64,000 bases of DNA, from the NCBI GenBank assembly GCA_023411555.1, contig JAEYOQ010000059.1:124001-188000 (forward strand), written 5' to 3'. The DNA comes from Bacillota bacterium (lineage in GTDB: Bacteria; Bacillota; Clostridia; Lachnospirales; Lachnospiraceae). Positions 44,369 through 53,925 of the stretch are shown piece by piece (the first letter of the stretch is position 1; each line of letters starts with the position of its first letter). Both the position numbers and the translations under genes were made by a program. The notes beneath the pieces are model-generated. The model saw nothing but the letters and a program-made list of their open reading frames with translations. It was not told where the DNA came from and made no database searches.

Positions 44369-44819
44369 AATATGTAAGTTAATTTATTTGCACAATAGTT
44401 AGTAACCAAAAAATTCATTAACACGGTGTAGGTCTTTGGCATAGATTAATGTCTACCATTTGTCTACCAAAATCATCTTAACACTCATTTTAGACATTTT
44501 AAATTTATATTAAATAATACAGAGAAGAATATCCAGAGGTGCGTGGAAATACTAGAGATTATTAGATTTGTATTCATGGTAACATTAACCTTAGAAGTGG
44601 TTCAACATCACCTATTTAACAGACTAAGGATCTAGTCCTCATTGCGATGGTAGCCATTCAAGCTCCTTTTGGCTACATTACACGAAGCCAGAGTTTCAGC
44701 ATTTGATTTTTATTTTAATACAATAGTAATGTAACGTGGGCAAGTTGGTTAGAATAACAAAAGCAAGAGATTGCTTAATCATTTTTGTATTAATTGCTAA
44801 GGTTAAGAGAGGAGCGGCC
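44369..44819. other. Intergenic region at the right edge of the AT-rich island
   Basis: This 451-bp gap contains a tandem GGTAGACA string on the minus strand (about 44450-44470) of the sort seen near integrase gene ends, but no integrase frame, no terminator with a T-run and no clear promoter. An in-frame extension of the dehydrogenase to 44736 lacks a ribosome site. It may be a recombination scar. Confidence 0.35.
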
Positions 44820-45854
44820 ATGAATAAGATATGCTTTTTTGATACAAAGCCTTATGATAAGACCTACTTTGACCAATTGAAGGACCAATATGATATAGAG
44901 ATTGAATATTTTGAACCTAAGCTTGGGCCCAGAACTGCTTTTATGGCTAAGGGTTATGAAGCAGTGGTTGCTTTTGTTAATGATATGATCGATGAAGAAA
45001 CCATTAATATTCTATATGAGAATGGGGTTAAGCTGATCGCCATGCGCTGTGCCGGTTATAACAACGTGAATTTTAAGGCGGCCTATCAGAAAGTGCACGT
45101 AGTACGCGTGCCGGCATATTCTCCCTATGCGGTAGCGGAGCATGCAATTGCATTGCTGCTTACTCTCAATCGTAAAATCCATCGTGCTTATATCAGAACA
45201 CGAGAATTTAACTTTAGCCTAAATGGTTTAATTGGTTTTGATCTTCATGGAAAAATCATAGGTGTAATCGGTACCGGTAAGATCGGTCGTATTTTTGCGG
45301 ATATCTGTAAGGGCTTCGGACTGAAGGTCATTGCCTATGATCCTTATCCGCTTACGGATTCGGGAATACAGTATGTGAGCATGGAGGAACTATGTAGAGA
45401 ATCAGACATTATATCCCTACATTGTCCTTTAACCAAGGATACCTTTCATCTCATTAACAAGGAGAGGCTCCATATGATGAAGAAGGGTGTCTTTATTGTA
45501 AATACCTCCAGAGGAGCCTTAATAAATACCGAGGAGCTTCTAGAGGCCCTGATGGAAGAGCGGGTAGGAGGAGCTTGCCTGGATGTATACGAAGAAGAAA
45601 CCGAATTCTTCTATGAGGACCTGTCTTCTACAATTATAAGGGATGAGGTATTGGCTCGAATTATCTCTTTACCGAACGTAATTGTAACCTCTCATCAGGC
45701 CTTTTTAACCAGGGAAGCACTTCACAATATTGCAGAGACAACATTACAGAACTGTCGTAATTATTTTGATGGCCATTCATTGGTTAATGAGGTGTGCTAT
45801 CACTGTAGTAAGGGGGAAGCTTGTCCGAAGGAGAAGAATCAGCGTTGCTTTTAA
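44820..45854 (+). CDS. D-lactate dehydrogenase family 2-hydroxyacid dehydrogenase
   Basis: The ATG at 44820 follows AGAGGAG; the longer frame to 44736 has no site. The 344-residue protein is a D-isomer 2-hydroxyacid dehydrogenase of the fermentative LdhA type. It has an N-terminal catalytic part, a Rossmann motif IIGVIGTGKIGRIFADICKGFG (about 148-169), the catalytic Arg in VNTSRGALINTEEL (about 232) and the catalytic His in VTSHQAFLTREAL (about 295). It reduces pyruvate (or a related 2-oxoacid) with NADH in the cytoplasm. An unusual Cys-rich tail CYHCSKGEACPKEKNQRC ends the protein. It adds to the NADH-disposal enzymes of the window. Confidence 0.9.
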   Translation: MNKICFFDTKPYDKTYFDQLKDQYDIEIEYFEPKLGPRTAFMAKGYEAVVAFVNDMIDEETINILYENGVKLIAMRCAGYNNVNFKAAYQKVHVVRVPAYSPYAVAEHAIALLLTLNRKIHRAYIRTREFNFSLNGLIGFDLHGKIIGVIGTGKIGRIFADICKGFGLKVIAYDPYPLTDSGIQYVSMEELCRESDIISLHCPLTKDTFHLINKERLHMMKKGVFIVNTSRGALINTEELLEALMEERVGGACLDVYEEETEFFYEDLSSTIIRDEVLARIISLPNVIVTSHQAFLTREALHNIAETTLQNCRNYFDGHSLVNEVCYHCSKGEACPKEKNQRCF

Positions 45855-45945
45855 TTGATTATTTAATCAAATTTTAATTGAATATTCTACCTGATTATGT
45901 TATGATTAAATAACTGTAGAAGATAAAGTAATGGTAATTACTTTT

Positions 45946-46047
45946 GTATATGAACCGTGAGGGAGTAGTTCGCGCACCATATTGCGTGGGTAAGTCAACA
46001 GCAAGACTTAACAGTCTGGCTTATCCGGAAAGGACAAGACTCATGTA
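45946..46047 (+). ncRNA. yybP-ykoY manganese riboswitch
   Basis: The RNA has the conserved 5' core GGGAGTAGTTCG (45961-45972), the second core near GTAAGTCAACAGC, and the 3' end CCGGAAAGGACAAGACT. The closing stem P1 pairs GTATATGA (45946-45953) with TCATGTAT (46041-46048), with one G-T pair. The 3' P1 strand is the same sequence that forms the 5' arm of the terminator at 46036-46093. Mn2+ binding should hold P1, prevent the terminator, and switch on the P-type ATPase. The class is established in L. lactis and B. subtilis; the assignment here is by eye. Confidence 0.85.
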
Positions 46048-46093
46048 TTTCTTATTCAACTAGAATAGGATTTACATGAGTCTTTGTTTTTTT
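46036..46093 (+). terminator. Riboswitch-controlled terminator
   Basis: AAGACTCATGTA (46036-46047) pairs perfectly with TACATGAGTCTT (46073-46084), followed by TGTTTTTTT. Its 5' arm overlaps riboswitch P1, so the two structures are mutually exclusive. The ATPase start is 107 bp after the T-run. Confidence 0.9.
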
Positions 46094-46199
46094 ATAGACG
46101 ATACATAAAAGGTCTGCGAAGCTAGCTTTATATAAGTGCCTGAGCCGGTTCAAACACAAGACTTCTACCCAACTATAATACGAAAGGAACCTGTTACGT

Positions 46200-48827
46200 A
46201 TGAAGTATTATCTTGAGCAAGCAGAGAATGTGTTAAAAGTAGTAGGGAGCAAAGTAGAGGGGCTTACCTCCTCTGAGGCGAAAGAACGATTGGAGAAGAA
46301 TGGCAAGAATAAACTGGTAGAGGGTAAGAAGGATGGGCTGATTAAGCGCTTCCTATCACAGCTTACAGATCCGATGATCATCATTCTGCTTGTGGCAGCA
46401 GTAATATCCGCTGCAACCAATATCTATGCCGGAGAATCTATAGCCGACGTTTTTATTATTTTGTTTGTAGTAATTGTTAATGCAATTCTCGGTGTATATC
46501 AGGAGAATAAAGCGGAAAAGGCGATTGAAGCATTGCAGGAGATGGCGGCAGCTACCAGCAAGGTGCTTCGCGATGGCGCAATAGTAAATGTTAAAAGTGA
46601 AGAACTGGTTGTAGGGGATATTGTTATACTGGAAGCAGGCGATGCGGTTCCGGCAGATTGCCGAATCCTCGAAAGTGCCAGTCTAAAGATTGAAGAAGCG
46701 GCCTTGACCGGTGAATCGGTTCCTGTTAATAAGTTCATAGACATTCTCACCCTGAAAAAGGAAGAAAAGGAAATACCCCTGGGTGACAGAAAGAACATGG
46801 CTTACATGGGAAGCACCGTTGTATATGGACGTGGACGTGCTGTTGTTATCGCAACCGGTATGAATACTGAGATGGGTAAGATTGCAGATGCAATCACGAA
46901 GACAGAGGAAGGTGATACCCCTCTTCAGATTAAGCTTAATCAGTTGAGTAAGATATTGACGATATTAGTACTCGGTATCTGTTTATTTATCTTCGCTTTC
47001 AGTCTGATTCGTTCCGGAGATTTTAGTGGAGAAGTTATTCTTGATACCTTTATGGTTGCAGTAAGCCTTGCAGTAGCAGCGATCCCAGAGGGACTTGCAG
47101 CCGTTGTAACCATCGTGTTATCCATCGGTGTTACGAATATGAGTAAGCGTAATGCTGTAATTCGTAGATTAACAGCCGTTGAGACCTTAGGCTGTACCCA
47201 GATTATCTGTAGTGATAAGACCGGAACGCTGACACAGAACAAGATGACCGTCGTAGATCATTTTACCTCTGACGAGCAGTTACTTGGTAAGGCAATGGCG
47301 CTTTGTTGTGATGCCGAGTTGGTGAATGGAGAGGCTGTGGGTGAACCTACCGAATGTGCTTTAGTTAACTATGCGGCAACCTTATCACTGAAGAAGCCGG
47401 AATTAAAGAAGGAATTTCCCCGTATCGGAGAGGCTCCCTTTGATTCAGTTAGAAAGATGATGTCTACTGTTCATGAGAATTCAGGTATTGTGCAGTTTAC
47501 AAAGGGTGCTCCCGATGAGGTTCTACGTGTATGTTCTTTCTATATTGATAATGGTGCGGTCCTTCCGATGACCGAGGAGAAACGACAAGAGATACTGAAG
47601 GACAATAAACGTATGGCTGATAAGGCACTTCGTGTATTGGCGGCTGCTTATCGTACCTATGAGTCTGCACCGGCTGATTATTCTCCGGAGTACTTGGAGA
47701 AGGAGCTTGTCTTCATTGGTTTAACCGGTATGATCGATCCGGTACGCCCCGAGGTTATCGAGGCAATTAAGGAATGTCGTAGTGCAGGTATCCGTCCGGT
47801 AATGATCACCGGTGATCATAGGGATACAGCAATTGCAATAGCAACCCAGATTGGTATTATTGAGAAGCCTGAGCAGGCTATCACTGGTGCCCAGCTGAAT
47901 GAGATCTCGGATGAGGAGCTTCAGGCTACCATCGAGAATTATGGAGTTTATGCTCGTGTTCAACCGGAGCATAAGGTTCGTATCGTAACTGCTTGGAGGA
48001 AGAAGGGGATGATCACCGCTATGACCGGTGATGGTGTCAATGATGCTCCTTCCATAAAGAGTGCGGATATCGGTGTGGGTATGGGTATCACAGGTACTGA
48101 CGTAACGAAGAATGTTGCTGACATGGTACTTGCCGATGACAATTTTGCTACGATTGTGTCAGCAGTAGAAGAAGGAAGACGTATTTATGACAATATTCGT
48201 AAGGCAATCCAGTTCCTCTTATCCTCCAACTTAAGTGAAGTATTATCGATCTTTACGGCAACCATACTAGGCTTTACAATCATGAAACCGGTACACATCC
48301 TTTGGATCAATCTGATTACGGACTGCTTCCCGGCTTTAGCCCTTGGTATGGAGAAGGGGGAAAAGGATCTGATGCAGCGTAAGCCTCGTTCGTCCAAGGA
48401 TGGAATATTCTCAGGCGGAGTCGGAGTTGATGTTGCTTACCAGGGTGCTATGGTAACAGTGGTAACCTTAGCCGCATACTTAATCGGACATTTTATTGAA
48501 TCTGGTCAATGGGAATTTGTAAACAGCGCCGATGGTATGACAATGGCCTTCCTTACCATGAGTATGGCTGAGATTTTCCACAGCTTTAATATGAGAAGCC
48601 AGCGTGGATCTATCTTCCGTATGAATACACAGAATGTAGTATTAATCGGAGCTGCTGTCATGAGCCTTGTTCTTACTACGGCAGTTATCTATGTTCCCTT
48701 CCTCAGTAACATATTTGAATTTGAACACATCAGCTTAATGGAGTACGCAGTTGCAATGCTACTGGCAGTCAGTGTAATTCCGGTTGTTGAGATCGTGAAA
48801 GCAATACAAAGAAAGCTAGCAAAATAA
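46200..48827 (+). CDS. P-type cation-transporting ATPase (Ca2+/Mn2+ type), riboswitch controlled
   Basis: The 875-residue protein is a P2A-type pump with the usual ten membrane spans. The actuator TGES motif is in LTGESVPVNKF (about 172). TM4 has AVAAIPEGLAAVVTIVLSIG (about 293), the phosphorylated Asp is in CSDKTGTLTQNK (about 338) and the hinge is MTGDGVNDAPSIKSADIG (about 608). TM5 FLLSSNLSEVLSIF and TM6 LWINLITDCFPALALGME carry the cation-coordinating Asn, Glu and Asp. Homology says Ca2+ export; the Mn2+ riboswitch upstream says Mn2+ export is a main role, as for riboswitch-linked P-type ATPases in Lactococcus. TM6 has Cys where Gly is common (TDGLPALALG). Confidence 0.93.
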   Translation: MKYYLEQAENVLKVVGSKVEGLTSSEAKERLEKNGKNKLVEGKKDGLIKRFLSQLTDPMIIILLVAAVISAATNIYAGESIADVFIILFVVIVNAILGVYQENKAEKAIEALQEMAAATSKVLRDGAIVNVKSEELVVGDIVILEAGDAVPADCRILESASLKIEEAALTGESVPVNKFIDILTLKKEEKEIPLGDRKNMAYMGSTVVYGRGRAVVIATGMNTEMGKIADAITKTEEGDTPLQIKLNQLSKILTILVLGICLFIFAFSLIRSGDFSGEVILDTFMVAVSLAVAAIPEGLAAVVTIVLSIGVTNMSKRNAVIRRLTAVETLGCTQIICSDKTGTLTQNKMTVVDHFTSDEQLLGKAMALCCDAELVNGEAVGEPTECALVNYAATLSLKKPELKKEFPRIGEAPFDSVRKMMSTVHENSGIVQFTKGAPDEVLRVCSFYIDNGAVLPMTEEKRQEILKDNKRMADKALRVLAAAYRTYESAPADYSPEYLEKELVFIGLTGMIDPVRPEVIEAIKECRSAGIRPVMITGDHRDTAIAIATQIGIIEKPEQAITGAQLNEISDEELQATIENYGVYARVQPEHKVRIVTAWRKKGMITAMTGDGVNDAPSIKSADIGVGMGITGTDVTKNVADMVLADDNFATIVSAVEEGRRIYDNIRKAIQFLLSSNLSEVLSIFTATILGFTIMKPVHILWINLITDCFPALALGMEKGEKDLMQRKPRSSKDGIFSGGVGVDVAYQGAMVTVVTLAAYLIGHFIESGQWEFVNSADGMTMAFLTMSMAEIFHSFNMRSQRGSIFRMNTQNVVLIGAAVMSLVLTTAVIYVPFLSNIFEFEHISLMEYAVAMLLAVSVIPVVEIVKAIQRKLAK

Positions 48828-48925
48828 GAATTAATATGTATAAAGCTTGGTATAATTAAATTGTCGATTTATGGAAAATATGGTTGAAAATTTGCATTAA
48901 TAAATGGGTTACAATCCCTAAATGA

Positions 48926-48954
48926 TTGACTTATTTTGTCATTCGTAGTAATAT
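48926..48954 (+). promoter_or_regulatory. Promoter of the guanine deaminase gene
   Basis: TTGACT (48926-48931), a 17-bp spacer and TAATAT (48949-48954) lie 28 bp upstream of the ATG. There is no room for a purine riboswitch, and its conserved core is not seen. Confidence 0.7.
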
Positions 48955-48981
48955 GGATATATACAGGAAAGGTGTGATTCG

Positions 48982-50253
48982 ATGGATATGAAGTTATTTG
49001 CTTTAAAAGGAAACATCTTATATTCAAGGAGTCCAAAGGAGCTTGTGTGTATTCCGAATGGATATCTGGTTTGCGAAGACGGAAAGGTTGAGGGAGTATA
49101 TGAGATACTTCCTGAAAAGTTTAAAGGAATTACCTGTACCGATTATCAGGATAGTTTGATTATACCGGGGCTTATTGATTTGCATACCCATGCTCCTCAG
49201 TATGCAATTCGAAGCTTAGGGATGGATATGGAGCTTCTAAAATGGCTGGAACATAATACTTTCCCGGAGGAAGCAAAATACGCTGATCTTGAATATGCAA
49301 GAAAAGCTTATACCATCTTTGCGGAGGATCTTAAGAAGAGTGCCACTACCAGAGCATGTATCTTTGGAACCATTCATGTTGAAGGAACCGGGGTACTGAT
49401 GGAACTGCTGGAAGAGACGGGACTTAAATGCATGGTAGGTAAGGTAAACATGAACCGTAACTGTCCCCCGGCTTTATGTGAGGATATGGAACAGTCAGTA
49501 CGTGATACAAGGAAGTGGCTTGAAGAATCCCGTAAATATAGCAATATAACGCCAATCATTACTCCACGATTTTTACCGTCCTGTACGGATGACCTGTTGA
49601 CAGAGTTGGCTATCATTTGTCGGGAAGAGAAGCTGCAGGTTCAATCTCATCTTTCAGAGAATCTGTCTGAGATAGAATTTGTGAAGGAGCTGTTTCCCAG
49701 TACCGCTGGTTATGCGGATGCTTATAATCAATATAAGCTATTTGGCGGTGATGTACCGACGATTATGGCACATTGTATCTATCTGACTAAGGAAGAGATA
49801 GAGCTGGCCTATGAGAACAAGGTTTTCATTGCTCATTGCCCTGATTCTAACATGAATTTGTCTTCGGGTATTGCTCCGGTCAGAACCTATCTAGATCGAG
49901 GACTGAAGATGGGGTTAGGTAGTGATGTTGCTGGCGGTGATTCAATCTCGCTATTTAAGACGATGGCAGAAGCGGTTAAGGTGTCAAAGCTTTTATGGCG
50001 CTTACAGGATCAGAGCCTGTCTCCATTATCAATGGAAGAAGCCTTTTATCTTGGTACGAAGGCCGGAGGAGAGTTCTTTGGCAAGGTAGGAAGCTTTGAA
50101 CCAGGATATGAGTTTGATGCTGTAGTAATTGACGATGCCAGTCTGGTTCATCCACAGCCTTTAACACTAAAGCAACGGCTTGAGAGAGTGATCTATCTGT
50201 CGGATGATCGTAATGTAGCAGACAAATACGTGGCAGGAAAGAAAATTAAATAA
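48982..50253 (+). CDS. guaD: Guanine deaminase
   Basis: The 423-residue amidohydrolase converts guanine to xanthine and ammonia. The family signature IPGLIDLHTHAPQYAIRSLGMDMELLKWLEHNTFPEEAKY (about 61-100) gives both the two His zinc ligands and the guanine-deaminase-specific text. The later ligands are in VQSHLSENLSE (His, about 217), MAHCIYLTKEE (His, about 257) and MGLGSDVAGGDS (Asp, about 312). It is cytoplasmic. It stands alone with its own promoter and a terminator, so it likely serves purine salvage or nitrogen recovery. Confidence 0.94.
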   Translation: MDMKLFALKGNILYSRSPKELVCIPNGYLVCEDGKVEGVYEILPEKFKGITCTDYQDSLIIPGLIDLHTHAPQYAIRSLGMDMELLKWLEHNTFPEEAKYADLEYARKAYTIFAEDLKKSATTRACIFGTIHVEGTGVLMELLEETGLKCMVGKVNMNRNCPPALCEDMEQSVRDTRKWLEESRKYSNITPIITPRFLPSCTDDLLTELAIICREEKLQVQSHLSENLSEIEFVKELFPSTAGYADAYNQYKLFGGDVPTIMAHCIYLTKEEIELAYENKVFIAHCPDSNMNLSSGIAPVRTYLDRGLKMGLGSDVAGGDSISLFKTMAEAVKVSKLLWRLQDQSLSPLSMEEAFYLGTKAGGEFFGKVGSFEPGYEFDAVVIDDASLVHPQPLTLKQRLERVIYLSDDRNVADKYVAGKKIK

Positions 50254-50305
50254 AGAAGAAAACCAATGATTATATAGAAAAGAGATCTTGGTTTTAAGAA
50301 TAAAT

Positions 50306-50374
50306 AAATTGACGGATATATTACTGATATCGTAAGTGGAGTACTTACATAATCGATAATATATCCGTCAATTT
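50306..50374. terminator. Bidirectional terminator between guaD and the SleB-like gene
   Basis: The 18-bp arms 50306-50323 and 50357-50374 (AAATTGACGGATATATTA type) are perfectly complementary, with a smaller TAAGT/ACTTA hairpin inside. It lies between convergent stop codons. Confidence 0.85.
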
Positions 50375-50398
50375 GCGTACGTGGAACGTTGTATACTA

Positions 50399-51157
50399 TT
50401 ACCTGATTTTTACAAATACCATACTATCAATATAAGCAGTTCTGGTCTTCGACCAGAGCCATTGATTGGTAGAGCTGTCATCGAAGTAGAAGAGAGCCCC
50501 CTTACTGGGATCACTTCCATACAGTGCAGCCCATGCTGCCTTAATAGAATCAGAGGAGGCAGGTTTATTAATATATCCGTTTTTCACTGGGGTAAATTGA
50601 TAATAGCCTCCGGATACATGATTGATAACGGATGTAATTGTGGATGGCCAATCGGGGCTTTTTACTCGGTTGACCACAACAGCACCGACCGCAACCTTAG
50701 CTTCATAAATCTCACCTGCTGTCTCAGCTTCAATCAGTCTGGCAAGAAGATCAAGCTCGCTATTAGTATATGGGATAACCGTACCGGAACCGCTTGTAGG
50801 TGGCACACCGGGTATGATTAATTGCTGACCGGGTAGTATACGATCATCCCACTTATCGTTTGCTTTACGAAGGGAAGCTAGGGGAATCCCATACTGCCTT
50901 GATATTGTGTACAGACTGTCGCCGTTTTTTACGGTATGCATTTTCGCTGCTACATATAATGTCTGTCCAGGATAGATGGTATCCGTGGTTAGATGGTTAT
51001 CCTGCTTAAGGGTATTGATTGGTGTATTGAATAGCTGACTGATCTTATAAAGTGAGTCATCCTTTACAACCTTATAATCGGCAGCCAATACTGTTGTTGG
51101 AAATGTGCAAAATAGTACACAGATTACGATAAGGAATATCCTGCGAAGTTGTCTCAT
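50399..51157 (-). CDS. Secreted SleB-type cell wall hydrolase with two LysM domains
   Basis: The ATG at 51157 is preferred for its GAAGGAGAT site and the signal peptide that follows (MRQLRRIFLIVICVLFCTFPTTVLAA). The 252-residue product has two LysM peptidoglycan-binding repeats, YKVVKDDSLYKISQLFNTPINTLKQDN (about 28-54) and HTVKNGDSLYTISRQYGIPLASLRKAN (about 74-100). It then has a SleB/CwlJ hydrolase domain from about 135 (ELDLLARLIEAETAGEIYEAKVAVGAVVVNRVKSPDWPSTI), with the catalytic Glu in RLIEAE. Such enzymes cleave spore cortex or peptidoglycan. A spore germination or sporulation role is likely, but vegetative wall turnover is possible. Confidence 0.92.
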   Translation of the reverse strand: MRQLRRIFLIVICVLFCTFPTTVLAADYKVVKDDSLYKISQLFNTPINTLKQDNHLTTDTIYPGQTLYVAAKMHTVKNGDSLYTISRQYGIPLASLRKANDKWDDRILPGQQLIIPGVPPTSGSGTVIPYTNSELDLLARLIEAETAGEIYEAKVAVGAVVVNRVKSPDWPSTITSVINHVSGGYYQFTPVKNGYINKPASSDSIKAAWAALYGSDPSKGALFYFDDSSTNQWLWSKTRTAYIDSMVFVKIR

Positions 51158-51445
51158 GGGTATCTCCTTCCTTTCGTGAAGAGTAAGAACAGTTCTCTTA
51201 TAACAAGAATTATTGTAGCATGGCATAAAATATAATTCCTATGTAGGTCTTTTGGTAATGAAGGTATATATGGGAATAAATAAGTAACCTATTTTACTGG
51301 GGATGAGAATATGCTATAGAGACAAGGATTGTATCGGTAGTATATATGAAATGGGGTTACTGTAGAATGATGGTGAGGCGATGGGGGACCTGGCAAAGCT
51401 GACGGTTGCTGTTTGGAGGAGTGCACTAAGCATGTCTAGTAATGT

Positions 51446-51475
51446 TTGACAGCTTATTTTATATATTGGTATAAT
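51446..51475 (+). promoter_or_regulatory. Consensus promoter with long leader before the Ig-like protein gene
   Basis: TTGACA (51446-51451), an 18-bp spacer and TATAAT (51470-51475) are a perfect pair of hexamers. The first gene downstream starts at 51673, so the leader is about 190 nt. I see no known riboswitch in it. Bases 51158-51445 show no further feature. Confidence 0.7.
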
Positions 51476-51672
51476 ATAGTTAGTGTCAATTTATTGAAAA
51501 GTATAATTCACACTTAAGGGTAGGCATGTTCTGCTAGTATGGAATAAAGCACTAAGTCTGCTTCCTCAATGCTTTTGTTGGTTTCACACTCAAAATAAGT
51601 TCTGCAGGGTGGTAAAATACAGTTCTTGCCACAAAAAATATGCAGGCGATGTAGAAAGGTATGGTTATTAAT

Positions 51673-52236
51673 ATGAAAAAGGTTATCTCTATTGTTTGTA
51701 TGATAGCATTACTAATCGGAATGAATTCAGCAGCCTATGCTGCATCAAAGGATACGAAGGCTCCTACCATTACGAAAACCAGTCCAGTCGATAAAGCAAC
51801 CGATATCATGAGAGAAAGTGAAATTGTGGTTCGCTTTAGCGAGAAGATAAAAGTCGGTAAGACAATAGACCAGATCATTATAAGGTCTGTAGCCGGAAAA
51901 ACAATAAAATATACCTACGAGCTTAAGGATAATCTGCTGATTCTTATACCGTCAGAAAAGCTGTCCTATAATACCAATTATACTGTTACAGTTCCTTCAG
52001 GTGCTGTAAAGGATACGGCGGGAAATATCCTTAAGAAGGATAAAAGCTTTGATTTTATTACGGAAGAGGACCCTAAGACGCAGCCTGCAAAAGCGACAGA
52101 GGGAATTACCTACGACATTGGTTTGGAGACAACGCTTCAGGGCGAATTTACGCCGATTCTCCAACAGTATTTAGTTCAATACCTAAAGATGTTTGGAATT
52201 GAGGCCAAGATAACCAAGGTAGAGGAGATAAAGTAG
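51673..52236 (+). CDS. Secreted protein with a Big_5 Ig-like domain
   Basis: The 187-residue product (start at 51673; an ATG at 51661 abuts the only GAAAGG site) has a signal peptide MKKVISIVCMIALLIGMNSAAYA. One Big_5-type Ig-like domain follows (about 28-125): PTITKTSPVDKATDIMRESEIVVRFSEKIKVGKT to YTVTVPSGAVKDTAGN. A short tail of about 45 residues (YDIGLETTLQGEFTPILQQYL) is not recognised. It is likely extracellular or wall-attached, with no anchor motif seen. Function unknown. Confidence 0.8.
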   Translation: MKKVISIVCMIALLIGMNSAAYAASKDTKAPTITKTSPVDKATDIMRESEIVVRFSEKIKVGKTIDQIIIRSVAGKTIKYTYELKDNLLILIPSEKLSYNTNYTVTVPSGAVKDTAGNILKKDKSFDFITEEDPKTQPAKATEGITYDIGLETTLQGEFTPILQQYLVQYLKMFGIEAKITKVEEIK

Positions 52237-52245
52237 ATAAATGCC

Positions 52246-52275
52246 TTGACAATCCTCTTTCTTTTATATTAATAT
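52246..52275 (+). promoter_or_regulatory. Promoter of prfC
   Basis: TTGACA (52246-52251), an 18-bp spacer and TAATAT (52270-52275) lie 59 bp upstream of the TTG start. Confidence 0.65.
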
Positions 52276-52333
52276 GAGATGATTTATTGAATTTTGTCGT
52301 ATGTAATATGAAAGTGGATTTGGAGGATTTACA

Positions 52334-53920
52334 TTGAGTAACTATACCAAGGAAATACAAAAGAGACGAACCTTTGCGATCATTTCCCACCCTGACGCAG
52401 GGAAGACTACTCTGACCGAGAAGCTGCTGCTATACGGTGGAGCAATTAATCTTGCAGGTTCTGTCAAAGGAAAGAAAACAGATAAACATGCAGTTTCTGA
52501 CTGGATGGAGATTGAGAAGCAACGTGGTATCTCGGTTACTTCTTCTGTAATGCAGTTTAACTATAATGATTTTTGTATTAATATATTGGATACACCGGGA
52601 CATCAGGATTTCTCCGAGGATACCTATCGTACCCTGATGGCAGCGGATTCCGCAGTCATGGTAATTGATGCCTCTAAGGGTGTTGAGGCACAGACCAAGA
52701 AGCTGTTCAAGGTATGCGTGATGCGAGGCATACCAATCTTTACCTTCATTAATAAGCTGGATCGTGAAGCAAGGAACACCTTCGAGCTACTGGATGATAT
52801 CGAGACGGTACTTGGCATTCGTACATGTCCGATTAATTGGCCCATAGGCTCCGGTAAGAATTTTAAGGGAGTCTATGACAGGGAGAGCAAGCACATTGCC
52901 CGCTTCTATGCAGCCAATAATGGTATGAAGGAAGTTGAGACGGTTGAGGTAGAGCTGGGTGACCCCAGTTTGGATTCCTTAATCGGCAAAGAGAATCATG
53001 ATATCCTGACCGAGGAGATCGAGTTGATCGATGGTGCCAGCAGTGAGTTCGATTTAGATCAGGTTCTGGCTGGTAAGCTGACTCCGGTATTCTTTGGATC
53101 GGCATTGACTAACTTCGGTGTAGAATTCTTCCTTAAGAAATATCTGGCCATGACTACTTCTCCTCTGCCCAGATCATCTACGGAGGGAATGATTGATCCT
53201 CTGGAAAATGAATTCTCTGCTTTTGTATTTAAGATACAGGCCAATATGAATAAGGCACACCGGGATCGTATCGCTTTCATGAGGATCTGTTCCGGTAAAT
53301 TTACTGCTGGTATGGAAGTGAACCATGTTCAAGGCAATAAAAAGCTTCGACTTACCCAGCCTCAGCAGTTGATGGCAAGTGAACGAACGATTATTGAGGA
53401 GGCATATGCAGGAGATATTATTGGTGTTTTTGATCCAGGTATCTTCTCCATCGGTGATACTCTATGTTCGACAGATAAAAAATTTGCCTATGAAGGAATT
53501 CCGACCTTCTCTCCAGAGCATTTTGCAAAGGTAAGACAGGTAGACACCATGAAGAGAAAGCAGTTCCTAAAGGGTATCTCTCAGATTGCCCAGGAAGGTG
53601 CCATTCAGATATTCCAGGAATATAATACAGGAATGGAAGAGATTATTGTCGGCGTGGTTGGTACACTTCAATTTGATGTATTGAAGTTCCGTTTGGAATC
53701 CGAGTATGGTGTTGAGATTCGTCTGGAGCCCCTGCCCTACGAATATATCCGCTGGGTAGAGAATAAGGAAATTGATGTAAGTAAGCTTAGTGTATCCTCA
53801 GATACGAAGAAGGTGAAAGATCTGAAAGGAAACCCGCTGCTTTTATTCGTGCATAACTGGAGCATTCAGACAGCCCTTGACCGTAATAAGGGGTTAGAAT
53901 TATCAGAATTCGGAAGGTAA
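52334..53920 (+). CDS. prfC: Peptide chain release factor 3
   Basis: The 528-residue GTPase recycles release factors 1 and 2 from the ribosome. The G1 motif is ISHPDAGKTTLTEKLL (about 16-31), followed by the switch text KQRGISVTSSVMQF, the G3 motif DTPGHQDFSEDTYR (about 83-96) and the G4 motif FINKLDR (about 138). The C-terminal part VEFFLKKYL to YEYIRWVENKEI matches RF3 and excludes EF-G and TypA. The start is TTG with a TGGAGGA site. Smr-domain gene follows after 5 bp. Confidence 0.95.
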   Translation: MSNYTKEIQKRRTFAIISHPDAGKTTLTEKLLLYGGAINLAGSVKGKKTDKHAVSDWMEIEKQRGISVTSSVMQFNYNDFCINILDTPGHQDFSEDTYRTLMAADSAVMVIDASKGVEAQTKKLFKVCVMRGIPIFTFINKLDREARNTFELLDDIETVLGIRTCPINWPIGSGKNFKGVYDRESKHIARFYAANNGMKEVETVEVELGDPSLDSLIGKENHDILTEEIELIDGASSEFDLDQVLAGKLTPVFFGSALTNFGVEFFLKKYLAMTTSPLPRSSTEGMIDPLENEFSAFVFKIQANMNKAHRDRIAFMRICSGKFTAGMEVNHVQGNKKLRLTQPQQLMASERTIIEEAYAGDIIGVFDPGIFSIGDTLCSTDKKFAYEGIPTFSPEHFAKVRQVDTMKRKQFLKGISQIAQEGAIQIFQEYNTGMEEIIVGVVGTLQFDVLKFRLESEYGVEIRLEPLPYEYIRWVENKEIDVSKLSVSSDTKKVKDLKGNPLLLFVHNWSIQTALDRNKGLELSEFGR

Positions 53921-53925
53921 TTAGA

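Noticed and set aside
48830..48981. Purine riboswitch before guanine deaminase
   Set aside because: The promoter at 48926-48954 leaves a leader of only about 20 nt, and no conserved core is visible.
50381..50821. A 146-residue plus-strand frame opposite the SleB-like gene
   Set aside because: It is the antisense shadow of the SleB/LysM gene and begins inside the terminator region.
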